A stretch of DNA of 58,843 bases from an uncultured Spirochaetales bacterium (GTDB lineage Bacteria > Spirochaetota > Spirochaetia > Sphaerochaetales > Sphaerochaetaceae): assembly GCA_949283305.1 (NCBI GenBank), contig CASDRU010000016.1, positions 74,155 to 132,997 of the forward strand, in the 5' to 3' direction. The stretch's first letter is position 1. Each line of letters starts with the position of its first letter. Below, piece by piece: positions 8,719 to 18,383 of this stretch. The notes beneath the pieces are model-generated. The model saw nothing but the letters and a program-made list of their open reading frames with translations, did not search any database and was not told the DNA's origin. A program made the translations under genes and the position numbers.

Positions 8719-10373
8719 TTCTTTTTTATTACCTTCACTTTTACAAGCACCCTGTATATGAATGCAGATACAAGTGTAATTGCACTTGCCCATACAGCAA
8801 TCCTGGCAAACAGATCTATGTGCTCGACATAGAATGTATCGGCTTCGCTCTCATATACGGGCACCGTATATATATGATAGCCCATGGTGAACATGCTCAT
8901 CTCCTCCGTTATGTCTCCAGCTGGAGTTATAAGACATGTCAGTCCGCTGTTTGTCCCCCTCATCATCGTCTTTCTCGTCTCTATGCTCCTGAAGGCTGCT
9001 ATATTGGCATGCTGCCGGGCTGCGATCTCGCTTTTCGACCAGTTGTCATTTGTCATGTTTATAATTAGGTCAGCTCCCGCATCCACAAACTCAGCATTAA
9101 GATAGCCGAACACATCCTCAAAGCAGATCGGGGTCGAGAAATTCACACCGCATGCAGAGAAGACAACACTCTCATCCCCCTTCTCCCACCAGTTGTAGTC
9201 ATTGGCAAGAAGAAGGTTATAAAGCCAGGGAAGCTGTTTCTCATACGGGAAATGCTCTGTGAACGGCACAAGGTGCTGCTTCCTGTATTTCTGGACAATC
9301 TGGTTGTCATCAAAGAGGACAACTGCATTATAGTCCTTTCTGTTCTGGCTTCCGTCCTCAAGAACAGGACCTTGATCCGGGTAAATCGGCTCCCCGTCTG
9401 CATTTCCTGTCAACAAAGGAACAGAAAGGCTCTTCGCAAAATCCAGGAACTCAAGAGTTAGCACTCTGTTCTCATGGTTTCCTTCATAATCATAGAGCTG
9501 GTTCCATTCAATTGAAGGAACAAAGGCTGTCTCGCTCCAGATCACCATATCCGGATTCTCAGAAAGGGACTCAAGAGTATAACGCTTGAGATTGTTGAAA
9601 TTCCTTCTGTATGTGGTTATTCCCCCCTGCCACGAATCATGGTTATGCTGCACGGCGGCAATCCTGATCGTCTTATCTGCCTCTTTATTATCCCATTCTG
9701 CATTTTTGATGATTCCGTATGTGAGAGTCAGGATCAGAAGAAGGGCATATATTGAAAGAGGGATTATGTTTTTTCTTGCAATCGCCTTTAGTCCTTCTTT
9801 TTCTCCCTTCATGTATGAAAGAAGATAGGTTGCGATGAAACTCTGCGGGAAGACCATCATGAAGATGATTCCCCATATTCCTGTGATGTCAGCAATCTGG
9901 ATCAGCACGTCATAGCCGTAAAGGGCATATGCTATCGTTCCATAAGGATAGCCTGCAAACCATGACTGGGAAAGATATGCATATGCAACCCAGATCACAG
10001 CTTCAAGTATGTAGCTCTTTTTCTTAAGAAGGCTCATCGATGCCTTGAGTGCCGGGAAAAGAAGGAGCATCTCTCCTCCTTTGATTATCGGCACAATCAG
10101 GATGGCAAGAGGATGGAATGACTTGAGCCAGTAATTGAACAGAAGATAGAAAACAAAACCATAGAAGAAGCCGTATGGGGCTACAAGAGGCCATGTCGTG
10201 TTCCTGATCACCATAAAAAGAGGGATCAGTGCTATCAACGATAAAACTCCGATGCCGTGAGAGAATAAAAAGCCCGGAAATGACGCTGCAAGTATAAATG
10301 CCGATATAAATAATGCAAAAACCTCGGAGCATACAGTTCCAAGGTTTCGCTTTTTCAGTAAATCAAAACTCAT
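8715..10373 (-). CDS. lnt: Apolipoprotein N-acyltransferase
   Basis: Inner-membrane enzyme adding the third acyl chain to bacterial lipoproteins, expected in a diderm with lipoproteins. About six hydrophobic segments fill residues 12-225, followed by a nitrilase-type domain. The catalytic triad is visible as E281 in WSETAFVPS, K365 in YRKQHLVPF and C417 in PICFEDVFG, in the same order as E. coli E267-K335-C387. A further membrane segment closes the C-terminus. The 552 residues are normal. It lies ten bases after the HU gene. Confidence 0.95.
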   Translation of the reverse strand: MSFDLLKKRNLGTVCSEVFALFISAFILAASFPGFLFSHGIGVLSLIALIPLFMVIRNTTWPLVAPYGFFYGFVFYLLFNYWLKSFHPLAILIVPIIKGGEMLLLFPALKASMSLLKKKSYILEAVIWVAYAYLSQSWFAGYPYGTIAYALYGYDVLIQIADITGIWGIIFMMVFPQSFIATYLLSYMKGEKEGLKAIARKNIIPLSIYALLLILTLTYGIIKNAEWDNKEADKTIRIAAVQHNHDSWQGGITTYRRNFNNLKRYTLESLSENPDMVIWSETAFVPSIEWNQLYDYEGNHENRVLTLEFLDFAKSLSVPLLTGNADGEPIYPDQGPVLEDGSQNRKDYNAVVLFDDNQIVQKYRKQHLVPFTEHFPYEKQLPWLYNLLLANDYNWWEKGDESVVFSACGVNFSTPICFEDVFGYLNAEFVDAGADLIINMTNDNWSKSEIAARQHANIAAFRSIETRKTMMRGTNSGLTCLITPAGDITEEMSMFTMGYHIYTVPVYESEADTFYVEHIDLFARIAVWASAITLVSAFIYRVLVKVKVIKKK

Positions 10374-10383
10374 AATTTATTAA

Positions 10384-10692
10384 TCAGTTCTTCGGAGCAC
10401 GTACATCCCAGACGAACTCTTTGAGCTCCTTGCCCGGGCGGAAGATAGCCACTCCATGCTCATTGACGGAAACAATATCCCCAGTCTTTGGATTCCTTGC
10501 CTTCTCTCGGCCTTTTCTTGTCTTGACCTCGAATGTTCCGAATCCTCTGAGCTCTATAATCCTGTCTTCCTTGAGACCATCCTTTATTTCTTCAAAAAGC
10601 TCATCGATGATAGTATGAATATCATTCCTGCTTATACCGAATTTTGCATGAAGACTTTCAATGATGGCTGCCTTAGTAAGTTTCTCTTCCAT
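10384..10692 (-). CDS. HU/IHF-family DNA-binding protein
   Basis: A 102-residue histone-like protein. The dimer helices (KAAIIESLHAKFGISRNDIHTIID) lead to the family signature GFGTFEVKTRKGREKARNPKTG and the beta-arm sequence ending IFRPGKELKE. It bends and packages DNA. Whether it behaves as HU or IHF cannot be decided. It follows rpsT by 11 bases and precedes lnt, so it shares the rpsT promoter. Confidence 0.93.
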   Translation of the reverse strand: MEEKLTKAAIIESLHAKFGISRNDIHTIIDELFEEIKDGLKEDRIIELRGFGTFEVKTRKGREKARNPKTGDIVSVNEHGVAIFRPGKELKEFVWDVRAPKN

Positions 10693-10703
10693 ACAGGCTC
10701 CTA

Positions 10704-10964
10704 TTATGCAAGCTTATTGAAAGCATGAGCCATTCTGCTCTTCTTTCTGTCAACAGTATTGCGATGCATAACACCCTTGTTCACTGAGCTGTCAAGAAGC
10801 TTGAAGCTTTCTGCCATAAGAATCTCTGCATTCTTCTTGTCTCCGCTTCTAACAGCATCCTCGAACTTCTTGATAGCAGTTCTGACCTTGCTCTTAGCTG
10901 CGCGGTTCATAGCTCTTCTGACCTGGTTTTTCTTTTCGCTTTTCTGAGCGGATTTCTTAGCCAC
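10704..10964 (-). CDS. rpsT: Ribosomal protein S20, GTG start
   Basis: The 86-residue 16S-binding protein is very basic (MAKKSAQKSEKKNQVRRAMN) as expected. The only start that fits the family is a GTG, preceded by a strong GGAGG. E. coli rpsT likewise uses a non-AUG start (UUG), which takes part in its autoregulation, so the weak start may be functional here too. It is the first gene after a consensus promoter and heads the HU-lnt-cinA-ybaK unit. Confidence 0.94.
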   Translation of the reverse strand: MAKKSAQKSEKKNQVRRAMNRAAKSKVRTAIKKFEDAVRSGDKKNAEILMAESFKLLDSSVNKGVMHRNTVDRKKSRMAHAFNKLA

Positions 10965-11029
10965 TTTATTTCCTCCACGAATTTATTATCTAAAACAATG
11001 CATATGCTGTATCTAAAACAGCGCTTAAC

Positions 11030-11058
11030 AAATTATCATAAACTTCAAACACGGTCAA
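11030..11058 (-). promoter_or_regulatory. Sigma-70 promoter for the rpsT operon
   Basis: Minus-strand TTGACC (11053-11058), a 17-base spacer and TAATTT (11030-11035). The leader of about 60 bases contains a GCTGT/ACAGC hairpin and two copies of TGTTTTAGATA, which could mark an S20-responsive site; that is inference. Confidence 0.6.
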
Positions 11059-11096
11059 TATAATATATTAACTTTCTATAATAAAAAGCTTTACGG

Positions 11097-12077
11097 CTAT
11101 TCAAGGAATTCATCGATGAAATCCTGGCTCACATGCCACTGTGAAGTATCATCATCATAGTAGACATCTTCAAAGGGAAGGAACATCGTACGGCCCTCAT
11201 TTGCCTCAAGGGTGAGCTTTCTTGAAAGGATGTTGACTTCCACGACTTTCCACAAATCTCTTCCAAGGCGAAGCCTTGTCCCTTCCTGCGGACATCCTGC
11301 TTTTTCTTCCATGTAATAATCATACTCATAAGCTAGACAGCATAAAAGTCTTCCGCAGGAACCGGATATCTTCATGCTGTTGAGCGACAGGTTCTGCTCC
11401 TTCGCCATCTTTATCGTAACAGGATCCATCTGGGTGTTTATGCAATGGCAGCAGTAATCCCGTCCGCATACGCTCAGGCCTCCAAGAAGACGGGACTCAT
11501 CCCTCACTCCTATCTGACGCAGCTCAATTCTCATCTTGAACACCTGTACAAGGTCTTTTACAAGATCCCTGAAATCAACACGCTCTTCTGCTGTGAAGAA
11601 GAATATGACCTTGTTCTCAGCAAGGAGGAAATGTGCTGTGACAAGCTTCATGTTCAGCTTGTTCTTGACGACCTTCTCCCTGCATACTCTGAGCGCAGCC
11701 TCTTCCTTTCTTGAATTCTCCTCATATCTCTTCATCTCCTGCGGTGTGGCAAGATGGTCAATGTAATCAACATCGCCCTTCACTTCCACCTTTACAGGCT
11801 CATCAGACACGCAGCAGGAAGAACAGGAAGAGCAATCATTGTCAGAGGATGAGAAATCTATCACATCAACATCACAGCTACCTTTTCTATACGGCTGGCG
11901 CGATACAGGAGCAGGTCCCACGATAACTCCAAGATCGAGGCCGAACTTGGTTTCGTAGACAACATTAGTGCCTTTATACAGGATATTGTCCCATGCGCAG
12001 AGGGACAAATCATTGTAGCTTGGGTTCCTGACTACATATACATATGCCATTTCTGGCTCTTCAATTCTTTTACTCAT
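11097..12077 (-). CDS. ricT: PSP1-domain protein (RicT/YaaT family) with extra cysteine cluster
   Basis: The 326 residues contain the PSP1 C-terminal domain with the conserved cysteines C204, C209, C210, C212 (VCGRDYCCHC) and C241, C246, C247 (GSCGRLLCCLAYE). In Bacillus RicT is part of the Ric complex, which binds Fe-S clusters and promotes RNase Y-dependent mRNA maturation. A second cysteine group, C82-x2-C85-x2-C88-C89, sits in an inserted acidic linker at 78-95. RNase Y is encoded about 13 kb away. The start is uncertain: the ATG given has no clear ribosome site and a second ATG nine codons in is possible. It is divergent from dusB, with 60 bases between them. Confidence 0.85.
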   Translation of the reverse strand: MSKRIEEPEMAYVYVVRNPSYNDLSLCAWDNILYKGTNVVYETKFGLDLGVIVGPAPVSRQPYRKGSCDVDVIDFSSSDNDCSSCSSCCVSDEPVKVEVKGDVDYIDHLATPQEMKRYEENSRKEEAALRVCREKVVKNKLNMKLVTAHFLLAENKVIFFFTAEERVDFRDLVKDLVQVFKMRIELRQIGVRDESRLLGGLSVCGRDYCCHCINTQMDPVTIKMAKEQNLSLNSMKISGSCGRLLCCLAYEYDYYMEEKAGCPQEGTRLRLGRDLWKVVEVNILSRKLTLEANEGRTMFLPFEDVYYDDDTSQWHVSQDFIDEFLE

Positions 12078-12137
12078 CTGAAAAAAACATTAGCATAGTA
12101 GTGGAAAATAAACAAGAAAATATATATCTTGATTCTC

Positions 12138-13085
12138 ATGAGAAAATATCTGGCACTGGCACCTCTTGCAGGTTATACGGACAAGGCTTTCAGGGAAATT
12201 GCTACAGGATACGGCGCATCATTCTGCGTCAGTGAGATGGTATCTGCCGAAGCCCTTGCGAGAGGAAGCAGGAAAACAGAGGCCCTTATGGAACCCTTTG
12301 ATGGCGAGAGGCACCTTGTAGTCCAGCTGTTCGGTCCAGACAGCGATCCTTTTGAAAGAGCACTTCCTGCACTCAGAGAGAGGAATATAAAATACATAGA
12401 CATAAACGCAGGATGTCCTGTGAGCAAGGTCGTGAAAACCGGAAGCGGATCCAATCTGATGACAGATATCTCACGGGCAGAAAGAATAATAAAGACACTC
12501 AAGGATTCTCTTGATGAAGTTCATGTTTCAATAAAATTCCGCCTTGGATGGGACAAGGACAGCATGAACTATATCGAATTTGCTCATATGGCTAGTGAAA
12601 GCGGGGCAGAGATGCTCACCCTGCACTCAAGGACAAGAAGCCAGATGTACAGCGGAGAGGCGGACAAGATGGCATTCAAAAGGCTGAGAGATGAATTTCC
12701 CGAAAACTCATCATCCCCTCTTCTTTTTGCATCCGGAGATGTATTTTCAGCAGAAGATGCATTTTATTATCTTTCATCCCTTGGCGCAGATGGAGTCATG
12801 TTCGCACGCGGTGCAATCGGGAATCCTTTCATAATCAGAGAGACAAAAGAGCTTATTGAAAAAGGAAATTACAGAAAAGCTTCCATAGAGGAGAAAGTCA
12901 GTACCGCAATAAGGCATCTTCATCTTGCAGAGAAATACTATGGCGAAAACTACGCGGTAAAAGAAATGAGAAAGCATCTAATGGCATATATAAAGGGTGA
13001 GCATAACGCGGCAAGAGTAAAGGCTGAGCTATGCAGGAAAGAGACTATTCTTGAATATGTGAAGCTTCTTGAGACTCTGGTCTGA
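12138..13085 (+). CDS. dusB: tRNA-dihydrouridine synthase
   Basis: FMN enzyme that reduces uridines in the tRNA D-loop. The 315 residues form the Dus TIM barrel: LAPLAGYTDKAFRE near the N-terminus, the catalytic cysteine C93 in INAGCPVSKVVKTGSGS, the FMN/RNA residues K and H in SIKFRLGW and LHSRTRSQMYSG, and GVMFARGAIGNPF at the end of the barrel. The ATG is preferred over a TTG three codons upstream. No good ribosome site precedes it and an AT-rich TATATA lies about 12 bases upstream, so a very short leader is possible. Confidence 0.93.
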   Translation: MRKYLALAPLAGYTDKAFREIATGYGASFCVSEMVSAEALARGSRKTEALMEPFDGERHLVVQLFGPDSDPFERALPALRERNIKYIDINAGCPVSKVVKTGSGSNLMTDISRAERIIKTLKDSLDEVHVSIKFRLGWDKDSMNYIEFAHMASESGAEMLTLHSRTRSQMYSGEADKMAFKRLRDEFPENSSSPLLFASGDVFSAEDAFYYLSSLGADGVMFARGAIGNPFIIRETKELIEKGNYRKASIEEKVSTAIRHLHLAEKYYGENYAVKEMRKHLMAYIKGEHNAARVKAELCRKETILEYVKLLETLV

Positions 13086-13172
13086 AGAGAAAAGAAAGAG
13101 CCTCTTTTTGAAATTATTTTTCTTGAATTGTGAATATCCGTATGATAGCTTTTTAATTAGAGGAACTAAATT

Positions 13173-14438
13173 ATGCGGATACTTGTTCTTGGTTCTGGTG
13201 CTAAAGACAGCGCCGCAGCATGGTACATAAGTAAGAGCAGCCTGCTTTCCGGTCTTTTCATGGCAAGGGGAAATTATCTGAGCCAGGATTATGCCGTAAG
13301 GCTTTCTTCTCTTGACCCGTCAGATAAGGAAAGTGTGTACCGCGCATGCCTTGAGCATAAGATAGACCTTGTGTTCGTTGGAACTGAGGCACCTCTCCTT
13401 TCCGGCATAATAGAGTATCTCAATGAGAGGGGAATAGATACGTTCGGATGCCCAAGCCGCGCGATAAAGCTTGAGGATGACAAGGCCTTTGCGCGCAGCT
13501 TCTCTGACCGCCACAATATCCCCACGACAAAAAGAAGCCTTTTTGCTGACAGCACAATGCTTGCCCGCTATCTTGAACGCCATAAGGGAAAGCATTACAT
13601 CATAAAGAGCAACTCGATTTCCCCATCCAGGGAGATATTGCACTCAGATGACACGGAAAAGCTGATCCAGTATGCAAAGCATCTGCTTTTGCGGGGACCG
13701 GTCCTTCTTGAGGAATTTGTTCCGGGCCTTCCTGTAACCTGCACTGTAATGCTCGACAACAGCGGCTATGTATGCCTGCCTTTTGCAAGCGAGTACACCT
13801 CACGTCTCTCATCCGACAATACCCCGACAGGAGGAATGGGAGCAATATGCCCGGTGCCTCTTTCTGATGAAGAAATCATGGCAATAAAGGAAAGGATAAT
13901 TGAGCCGACACTCTACGCGCTCAAAGCAGAACGCATGAGATATCGCGGAGTGCTCACTTTCTCAATAATAATAAAAGAGGATAAGGAGCCGGTTCTCGTT
14001 GACTACCATGTACGCTTCAATGATCCTGCACTCCAGGCAATGGTTCCCCTTCTTGAGACAGATGCGCTGAAGATTCTTGTTGCGATGAAAGAAGACAGAT
14101 TGAGCGAGCTTGAGATAAAGACGAATACACTTATTGCTGTTGCAGTGGTCTATGCCTCTTCCGGATACCCGGAGAATCCTGAAAAAGGAAGGAAAATTAC
14201 GGGGCTCACCCATTTCAAGAGAATGGGACTCGGAGGATCGCTCCTCTTTGCAGGCGCAGTTGCCCAGGATGAGGATGGCAATCCTGTCACAAGCGGCGGA
14301 AGATGCATCACTGTGGTAGGACTTGCAGATACTGTCAAGGAAGCAAATGAAAGAGCCTACAGGACTATAGGCTCTCTTAAAATCGACGGCGGTTTCTACC
14401 GCCAGGATATTGGCAACAGATTCTTTGAAGAAGATTAG
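13173..14438 (+). CDS. purD: PurD-like ATP-grasp protein with altered active site
   Basis: The 421 residues align end to end with phosphoribosylamine-glycine ligase, the second step of purine synthesis. Some features are intact: TPTGGMGA for glycine binding and LLEEFVPG. Others are not. The N-terminal GGREHA loop reads GAKDSA, the ADGLAAGKGV lysine-glycine loop reads SNSISPSREI, and the magnesium-binding EFNVRFGDPE block reads DYHVRFNDPA, so the usual Glu and Asn ligands are D277 and H279. No other purine gene lies nearby. It may be a divergent but working enzyme or a re-purposed ATP-grasp protein. The start follows an AGAGGA site. It overlaps the end of rlmB tail to tail. Confidence 0.8.
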   Translation: MRILVLGSGAKDSAAAWYISKSSLLSGLFMARGNYLSQDYAVRLSSLDPSDKESVYRACLEHKIDLVFVGTEAPLLSGIIEYLNERGIDTFGCPSRAIKLEDDKAFARSFSDRHNIPTTKRSLFADSTMLARYLERHKGKHYIIKSNSISPSREILHSDDTEKLIQYAKHLLLRGPVLLEEFVPGLPVTCTVMLDNSGYVCLPFASEYTSRLSSDNTPTGGMGAICPVPLSDEEIMAIKERIIEPTLYALKAERMRYRGVLTFSIIIKEDKEPVLVDYHVRFNDPALQAMVPLLETDALKILVAMKEDRLSELEIKTNTLIAVAVVYASSGYPENPEKGRKITGLTHFKRMGLGGSLLFAGAVAQDEDGNPVTSGGRCITVVGLADTVKEANERAYRTIGSLKIDGGFYRQDIGNRFFEED

Positions 14439-15175
14439 CTTCTTCTGAATTCATACATAAGAATTCCAGCTGCAACTGAGACATTAAGCGAATCGATATG
14501 CCCTGTCATCGGTATTGATACGACATAATCGGAGTTTTTTCTAACCAGGGAAGAAATTCCATCCCCCTCGCTTCCCATCACGATGCATGTGCGGTCGGAA
14601 AACTCTGTTTTATAGCTTGATTCTCCGTTCATGTCAGCCGCATAAATCCAGAATCCTGCTGCCTTGAGCTTCTCTATCTCGCGTGAGAGATTTGTGACGA
14701 CAGAAAGCGGAACATACTGGGCCGCTCCTGATGAGACTTTCACAACAGTCTCATTTGCCTGCACGCTGCGGCGCTCCGGGATTATGACAAGATCTGCAGA
14801 AAACTGGTCGCAGCTGCGTAAGATTGCGCCGAGATTATGAGGATCTGTTATTCCATCCAGAATCATCACAAGATATTTTTTTCCCTCTTCCAGGGAAGCA
14901 AGAAAATCCTCAACAGAGACTTCCTTCAGCCTGGATGCGCCCTTACGCGGTCCTCCCATGTCGAGGATTGCTCCTCTGTGGTCAAGCCCTGGAGCCATCC
15001 TGTCCAGCTCTGCACGGCTGACTTTCTTCACAGCTACTTTTCCTGTGCATATCGCCTGGAACTCAAGAGCCTTGAGCTTATCGCTCACCTTTCTCTCTAT
15101 GTACAGCGTGCTTCCGCTGAAGGCTTTCTTAAGCGCTTCCTCTATTGCATGATAACCGTAGATTCTCTCTCCCAT
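14435..15175 (-). CDS. rlmB: 23S rRNA 2'-O-methyltransferase, RlmB/TrmH family
   Basis: SpoU-class methyltransferase. Residues 1-75 form the RNA-binding substrate domain (GYHAIEEAL), then the knotted catalytic domain with motif 1 NLGAILRSCDQF, motif 2 IVMGSEGDGIS and motif 3 IPMTGHIDSLNVSVAAGILMYE. The likely substrate is G2251 of 23S rRNA, judged from the RlmB-like N-terminal domain; other TrmH-type targets cannot be excluded. It follows dnaJ by eight bases with a GGAGAGG site. Confidence 0.92.
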   Translation of the reverse strand: MGERIYGYHAIEEALKKAFSGSTLYIERKVSDKLKALEFQAICTGKVAVKKVSRAELDRMAPGLDHRGAILDMGGPRKGASRLKEVSVEDFLASLEEGKKYLVMILDGITDPHNLGAILRSCDQFSADLVIIPERRSVQANETVVKVSSGAAQYVPLSVVTNLSREIEKLKAAGFWIYAADMNGESSYKTEFSDRTCIVMGSEGDGISSLVRKNSDYVVSIPMTGHIDSLNVSVAAGILMYEFRRS

Positions 15176-15183
15176 AGCCTCTC

Positions 15184-16293
15184 CTAATTCATCTCGAATG
15201 TCATGGGGTCTGGTCTCTCTGTATCTCCCATCTCTTGCTGCAGCTCCTTTATGAGCTTTCTCGCCTTCAGCGAAATATGGCGCGGAATCTCAACCTGAAG
15301 CTTCAAATACATGTTTCCCCTTGAGGATGAGTTCACAACAGGGAATCCTTTCCCCTTCAGTCTCAGGATTTTCCCTGATTCTGTTCCGGACGGGACAGAC
15401 ACCTTCACCTCAGTTCCATCTATTGTTCTGACAAAAATATCTGCACCGAGTGCTGCCTGGGCAAATGAAATCGGGACCTGAAGATAAACATCCTGTCCAT
15501 CACGGACAAAATACTTATCCTCTCTGACTGTAATGAAGATTACAACATCTCCATCCATGCCGCCGTTTTCTCCGGCATCTCCCTTTCCTCTGACTGTGAG
15601 CCTGCTTCCGCTCTGTACCCCGGCAGGGATGTTGACCATCAGCGTCTCATTCTTTCTGACAGTTCCGCTTCCGTGGCATGTTGAGCACGGGTTTTCTACA
15701 ATGCTTCCCCTTCCCTGACATGTTGGACATGTGGATGCAACCTGGAAAAAGGAAGAACCTCTCATCACCTGCCCTGAGCCGTGGCATGTGGGACATGTCT
15801 TTCTTCCGCTTCCGCCGCTTCCGTTGCATGTGGAGCACTTGATGCTGTGAGAAAAACTTATCTCCTTCTTGCATCCTGTGACAGATTCTGAGAAATCTAT
15901 TGTGACATCAACTCTTATTGAGGCACCTTGGCGAGCTGAAGACTGGCTTCTTCTCCTGCCGCCTCCACCGAAGAAGGACTCAAAGATATCGGAAAAACCT
16001 CCGGCACCGCCGAAGATATCGGAGAAATCACGATAGACATTGGAATAGTTCCCTGCCCCCGCGGCTCCCTCAACACCTGCAAAGCCGAACTGATCATAAT
16101 TCTTTCTCTTTGTCGCATCGGAAAGGATTTCATAGGCTTCACTTGCTTCCTTGAATCTCTCCTCAGCTTCCTTGTCATTGGGATGTGTGTCCGGATGGTT
16201 GGCCATGGCAATCTTTCTGTAGGCCTTCTTTATCTCCTCACTGCTTGCATTCTTGCCAACTCCCAGAACTTCATAATAATCACGCTTTGCCAT
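15184..16293 (-). CDS. dnaJ: Chaperone DnaJ
   Basis: Co-chaperone that delivers substrates to DnaK and stimulates its ATPase. The 369 residues show the J domain with HPD (about residue 33), a Gly/Phe-rich linker, four CxxCxGxG zinc repeats ([32 protein letters not shown]) and the C-terminal substrate domains. An AAGGGG site precedes the ATG. A strong hairpin separates it from dnaK, so it should be made at a lower level. Confidence 0.97.
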   Translation of the reverse strand: MAKRDYYEVLGVGKNASSEEIKKAYRKIAMANHPDTHPNDKEAEERFKEASEAYEILSDATKRKNYDQFGFAGVEGAAGAGNYSNVYRDFSDIFGGAGGFSDIFESFFGGGGRRRSQSSARQGASIRVDVTIDFSESVTGCKKEISFSHSIKCSTCNGSGGSGRKTCPTCHGSGQVMRGSSFFQVASTCPTCQGRGSIVENPCSTCHGSGTVRKNETLMVNIPAGVQSGSRLTVRGKGDAGENGGMDGDVVIFITVREDKYFVRDGQDVYLQVPISFAQAALGADIFVRTIDGTEVKVSVPSGTESGKILRLKGKGFPVVNSSSRGNMYLKLQVEIPRHISLKARKLIKELQQEMGDTERPDPMTFEMN

Positions 16294-16315
16294 AAAACAT
16301 TTTACCCCTTCAGCG

Positions 16316-16349
16316 AAAAAAGGCAGAGGGCTGTGCCCAGTGCCTTTTT
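16316..16349 (-). terminator. Hairpin terminator or attenuator between dnaK and dnaJ
   Basis: A long stem (AAAAAGGCA against TGCCTTTTT, with an inner GGGC/GCCC pair) ends in a run of six T on the minus strand. The only sequence between it and dnaJ is the ribosome site, so dnaJ must be reached by read-through unless a promoter hides inside dnaK. Confidence 0.85.
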
Positions 16350-16391
16350 GATGATATCCATATTCTTCCTCTTGTTAAAGAGAAATATGAT

Positions 16392-18314
16392 TTATTTTAC
16401 TTCTTCGTAATCAGCATCCACTGAGCCGTCATCATTCTTGCTCTGATCAGATGATGCTGTGTTCTCACCACCTGCATTCTGAGATTGAGAGTTCTGGGCA
16501 TTCTGCTGAGCCTGCTCGTAGATCTTCTGACCAAGTGTCATTGATGCATTCTGAACCTTCTCTGTAAGGCTCTTGAGCTCTTCAGCACTTGCATTCTGAT
16601 TCTTCAATGCTTCCTTAAGCTCATTTACAGCGCTCTCGATATTGCTCTTCTCGCTCTCAGAGACCTTGTCACCATAGTCCTTGAGGGCCTTTTCTGTCTG
16701 GTAGACAACACTCTCTGCTGTATTTCTTGCCTCAATGGACTCACGGGCCTTCTTATCCTCCTGAGCATGAGCTTCAGCTTCCTTGACCATCTTCTCGATT
16801 TCCTGTTCAGAAAGTCCGCTGTTGGATTCAATTACAATCTTCTGCTCCTTTCCTGTTCCAAGGTCCTTTGCAGAAACATGGACAATACCGTTTGCATCGA
16901 TATCGAATGTAACTTCAATCTGCGGAACTCCGCGCGGAGCTGGAGCAATTCCCACCAGATCGAATGTTCCAAGTGTCCTGTTCTGGCTTGCAAGCTCTCT
17001 TTCTCCCTGAAGGACATGGATTGAGACAGCTGTCTGGTTATCAGCGGCTGTACTGAAGATCTGGCTCTTCTTTGTAGGAATTGTAGTGTTCCTCTCAATA
17101 AGCTTTGTATTCACGCCGCCAAGTGTCTCGATTCCAAGTGAAAGCGGAGTGACATCAAGAAGAAGAACATCCTTGACATCTCCCTTTAAAATTCCTCCCT
17201 GGATTGATGCACCCATTGCAACAACCTCATCAGGATTTACTCCCTTGTGAGGCTCCTTTCCAAAGAGCTCTTTTACAAGTGCCTGAACACATGGAATACG
17301 TGAGGAACCACCGACAAGGATGACCTCATCAATCTGGGATGCAGAGAGTCCTGCATCTCTGAGAGCATTGAGACATGGAGTCTTTGTCCTCTCTACAAGC
17401 GGGGCAATCATCTGCTCAAACTTTGCTCTTGAAAGCTCTGCCTGAAGATGGAGTGCTCCTGACTGATTTGCTGTTATGAACGGCAGGTTTATTGTTGTGC
17501 TTGTGCTTGATGACAAAGTGATCTTAGCCTGCTCACTTGCCTCCTTGAGGCGCTGAAGAGCCATCTTGTCCTTTGAAAGATCGACACCGTTCTTCTGCTT
17601 GAAATCCTCAACAAGCCAGTCAATGATCACCTGATCGAAGTTGTCTCCCCCAAGGTGAGTATCTCCGTTTGTGCTCTTCACCTCGAAAACTCCATCACCG
17701 AGCTCAAGAATAGAGATATCGAAAGTACCGCCACCAAGGTCATATACAGCAATTGTCTCATCCTTGCTCTTGTCTTTTCCAAAGCCGTATGCAAGTGCTG
17801 CGGCTGTAGGCTCGTTGACAATTCTCTTTACATCAAGACCTGCAATCCTTCCTGCATCCTTTGTTGCCTGGCGCTGTGCGTCATTGAAATATGCAGGAAC
17901 AGTGATGACTGCCTCTGTGACTGTCTCTCCAAGATAGTCTTCTGCTGTTTTCTTCATCTTCTGAAGAATTGCAGCGCTGATTTCCTGAGGAGAGAGAAGC
18001 TGTCCGGCAACATCCACTTTGATCTCATCGCCGCTTCCGCTTGTCACCTTGTAAGGGACCATCTTAATCTCTTCTGTAACCTCATGGTACTTTCTTCCCA
18101 TGAATCTCTTGATTGAATAAACAGTGTTCTCAGGGTTTGTGACCATCTGGTTCTTTGCAGGTTTTCCTACAAGACGGTCAGAACCTTTGTAGCTGACAAC
18201 ACTGGGAGTTGTTCTGTCTCCTTCACTATTTGTAATAACAACAGGCTCGTTGCCGTCCATGACTGCAACACAGCTGTTAGTTGTTCCAAGGTCAATTCCA
18301 ATAATCTTTCCCAT
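16392..18314 (-). CDS. dnaK: Chaperone DnaK (Hsp70)
   Basis: ATP-driven chaperone. The 640 residues carry the nucleotide-binding domain ([16 protein letters not shown] at the start, [25 protein letters not shown]) and a substrate-binding domain with the [14 protein letters not shown] linker, ending in the EEVK tail. It is preceded by grpE with 69 bases between. I see no CIRCE inverted repeat before it. Confidence 0.98.
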   Translation of the reverse strand: MGKIIGIDLGTTNSCVAVMDGNEPVVITNSEGDRTTPSVVSYKGSDRLVGKPAKNQMVTNPENTVYSIKRFMGRKYHEVTEEIKMVPYKVTSGSGDEIKVDVAGQLLSPQEISAAILQKMKKTAEDYLGETVTEAVITVPAYFNDAQRQATKDAGRIAGLDVKRIVNEPTAAALAYGFGKDKSKDETIAVYDLGGGTFDISILELGDGVFEVKSTNGDTHLGGDNFDQVIIDWLVEDFKQKNGVDLSKDKMALQRLKEASEQAKITLSSSTSTTINLPFITANQSGALHLQAELSRAKFEQMIAPLVERTKTPCLNALRDAGLSASQIDEVILVGGSSRIPCVQALVKELFGKEPHKGVNPDEVVAMGASIQGGILKGDVKDVLLLDVTPLSLGIETLGGVNTKLIERNTTIPTKKSQIFSTAADNQTAVSIHVLQGERELASQNRTLGTFDLVGIAPAPRGVPQIEVTFDIDANGIVHVSAKDLGTGKEQKIVIESNSGLSEQEIEKMVKEAEAHAQEDKKARESIEARNTAESVVYQTEKALKDYGDKVSESEKSNIESAVNELKEALKNQNASAEELKSLTEKVQNASMTLGQKIYEQAQQNAQNSQSQNAGGENTASSDQSKNDDGSVDADYEEVK

Positions 18315-18383
18315 TTTATATATCTCCCGAAACTGGTTAAGTTTTTATTTTCAAAAAGAAAGTAATAAAGAGTGAATCAATCG

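Noticed and set aside
13086..13172. Terminator after dusB and promoter for purD
   Set aside because: AAAGA-GCC-TCTTT gives only five weak pairs; possible -35/-10 pairs such as TTGAAA-TGAATA are ambiguous among AT-rich sequence.
18315..18383. Separate dnaK promoter or CIRCE element
   Set aside because: A TTGACG is present, but the -10 candidate (TACTTT) is poor, and no TTAGCACTC-type inverted repeat exists here or before grpE.
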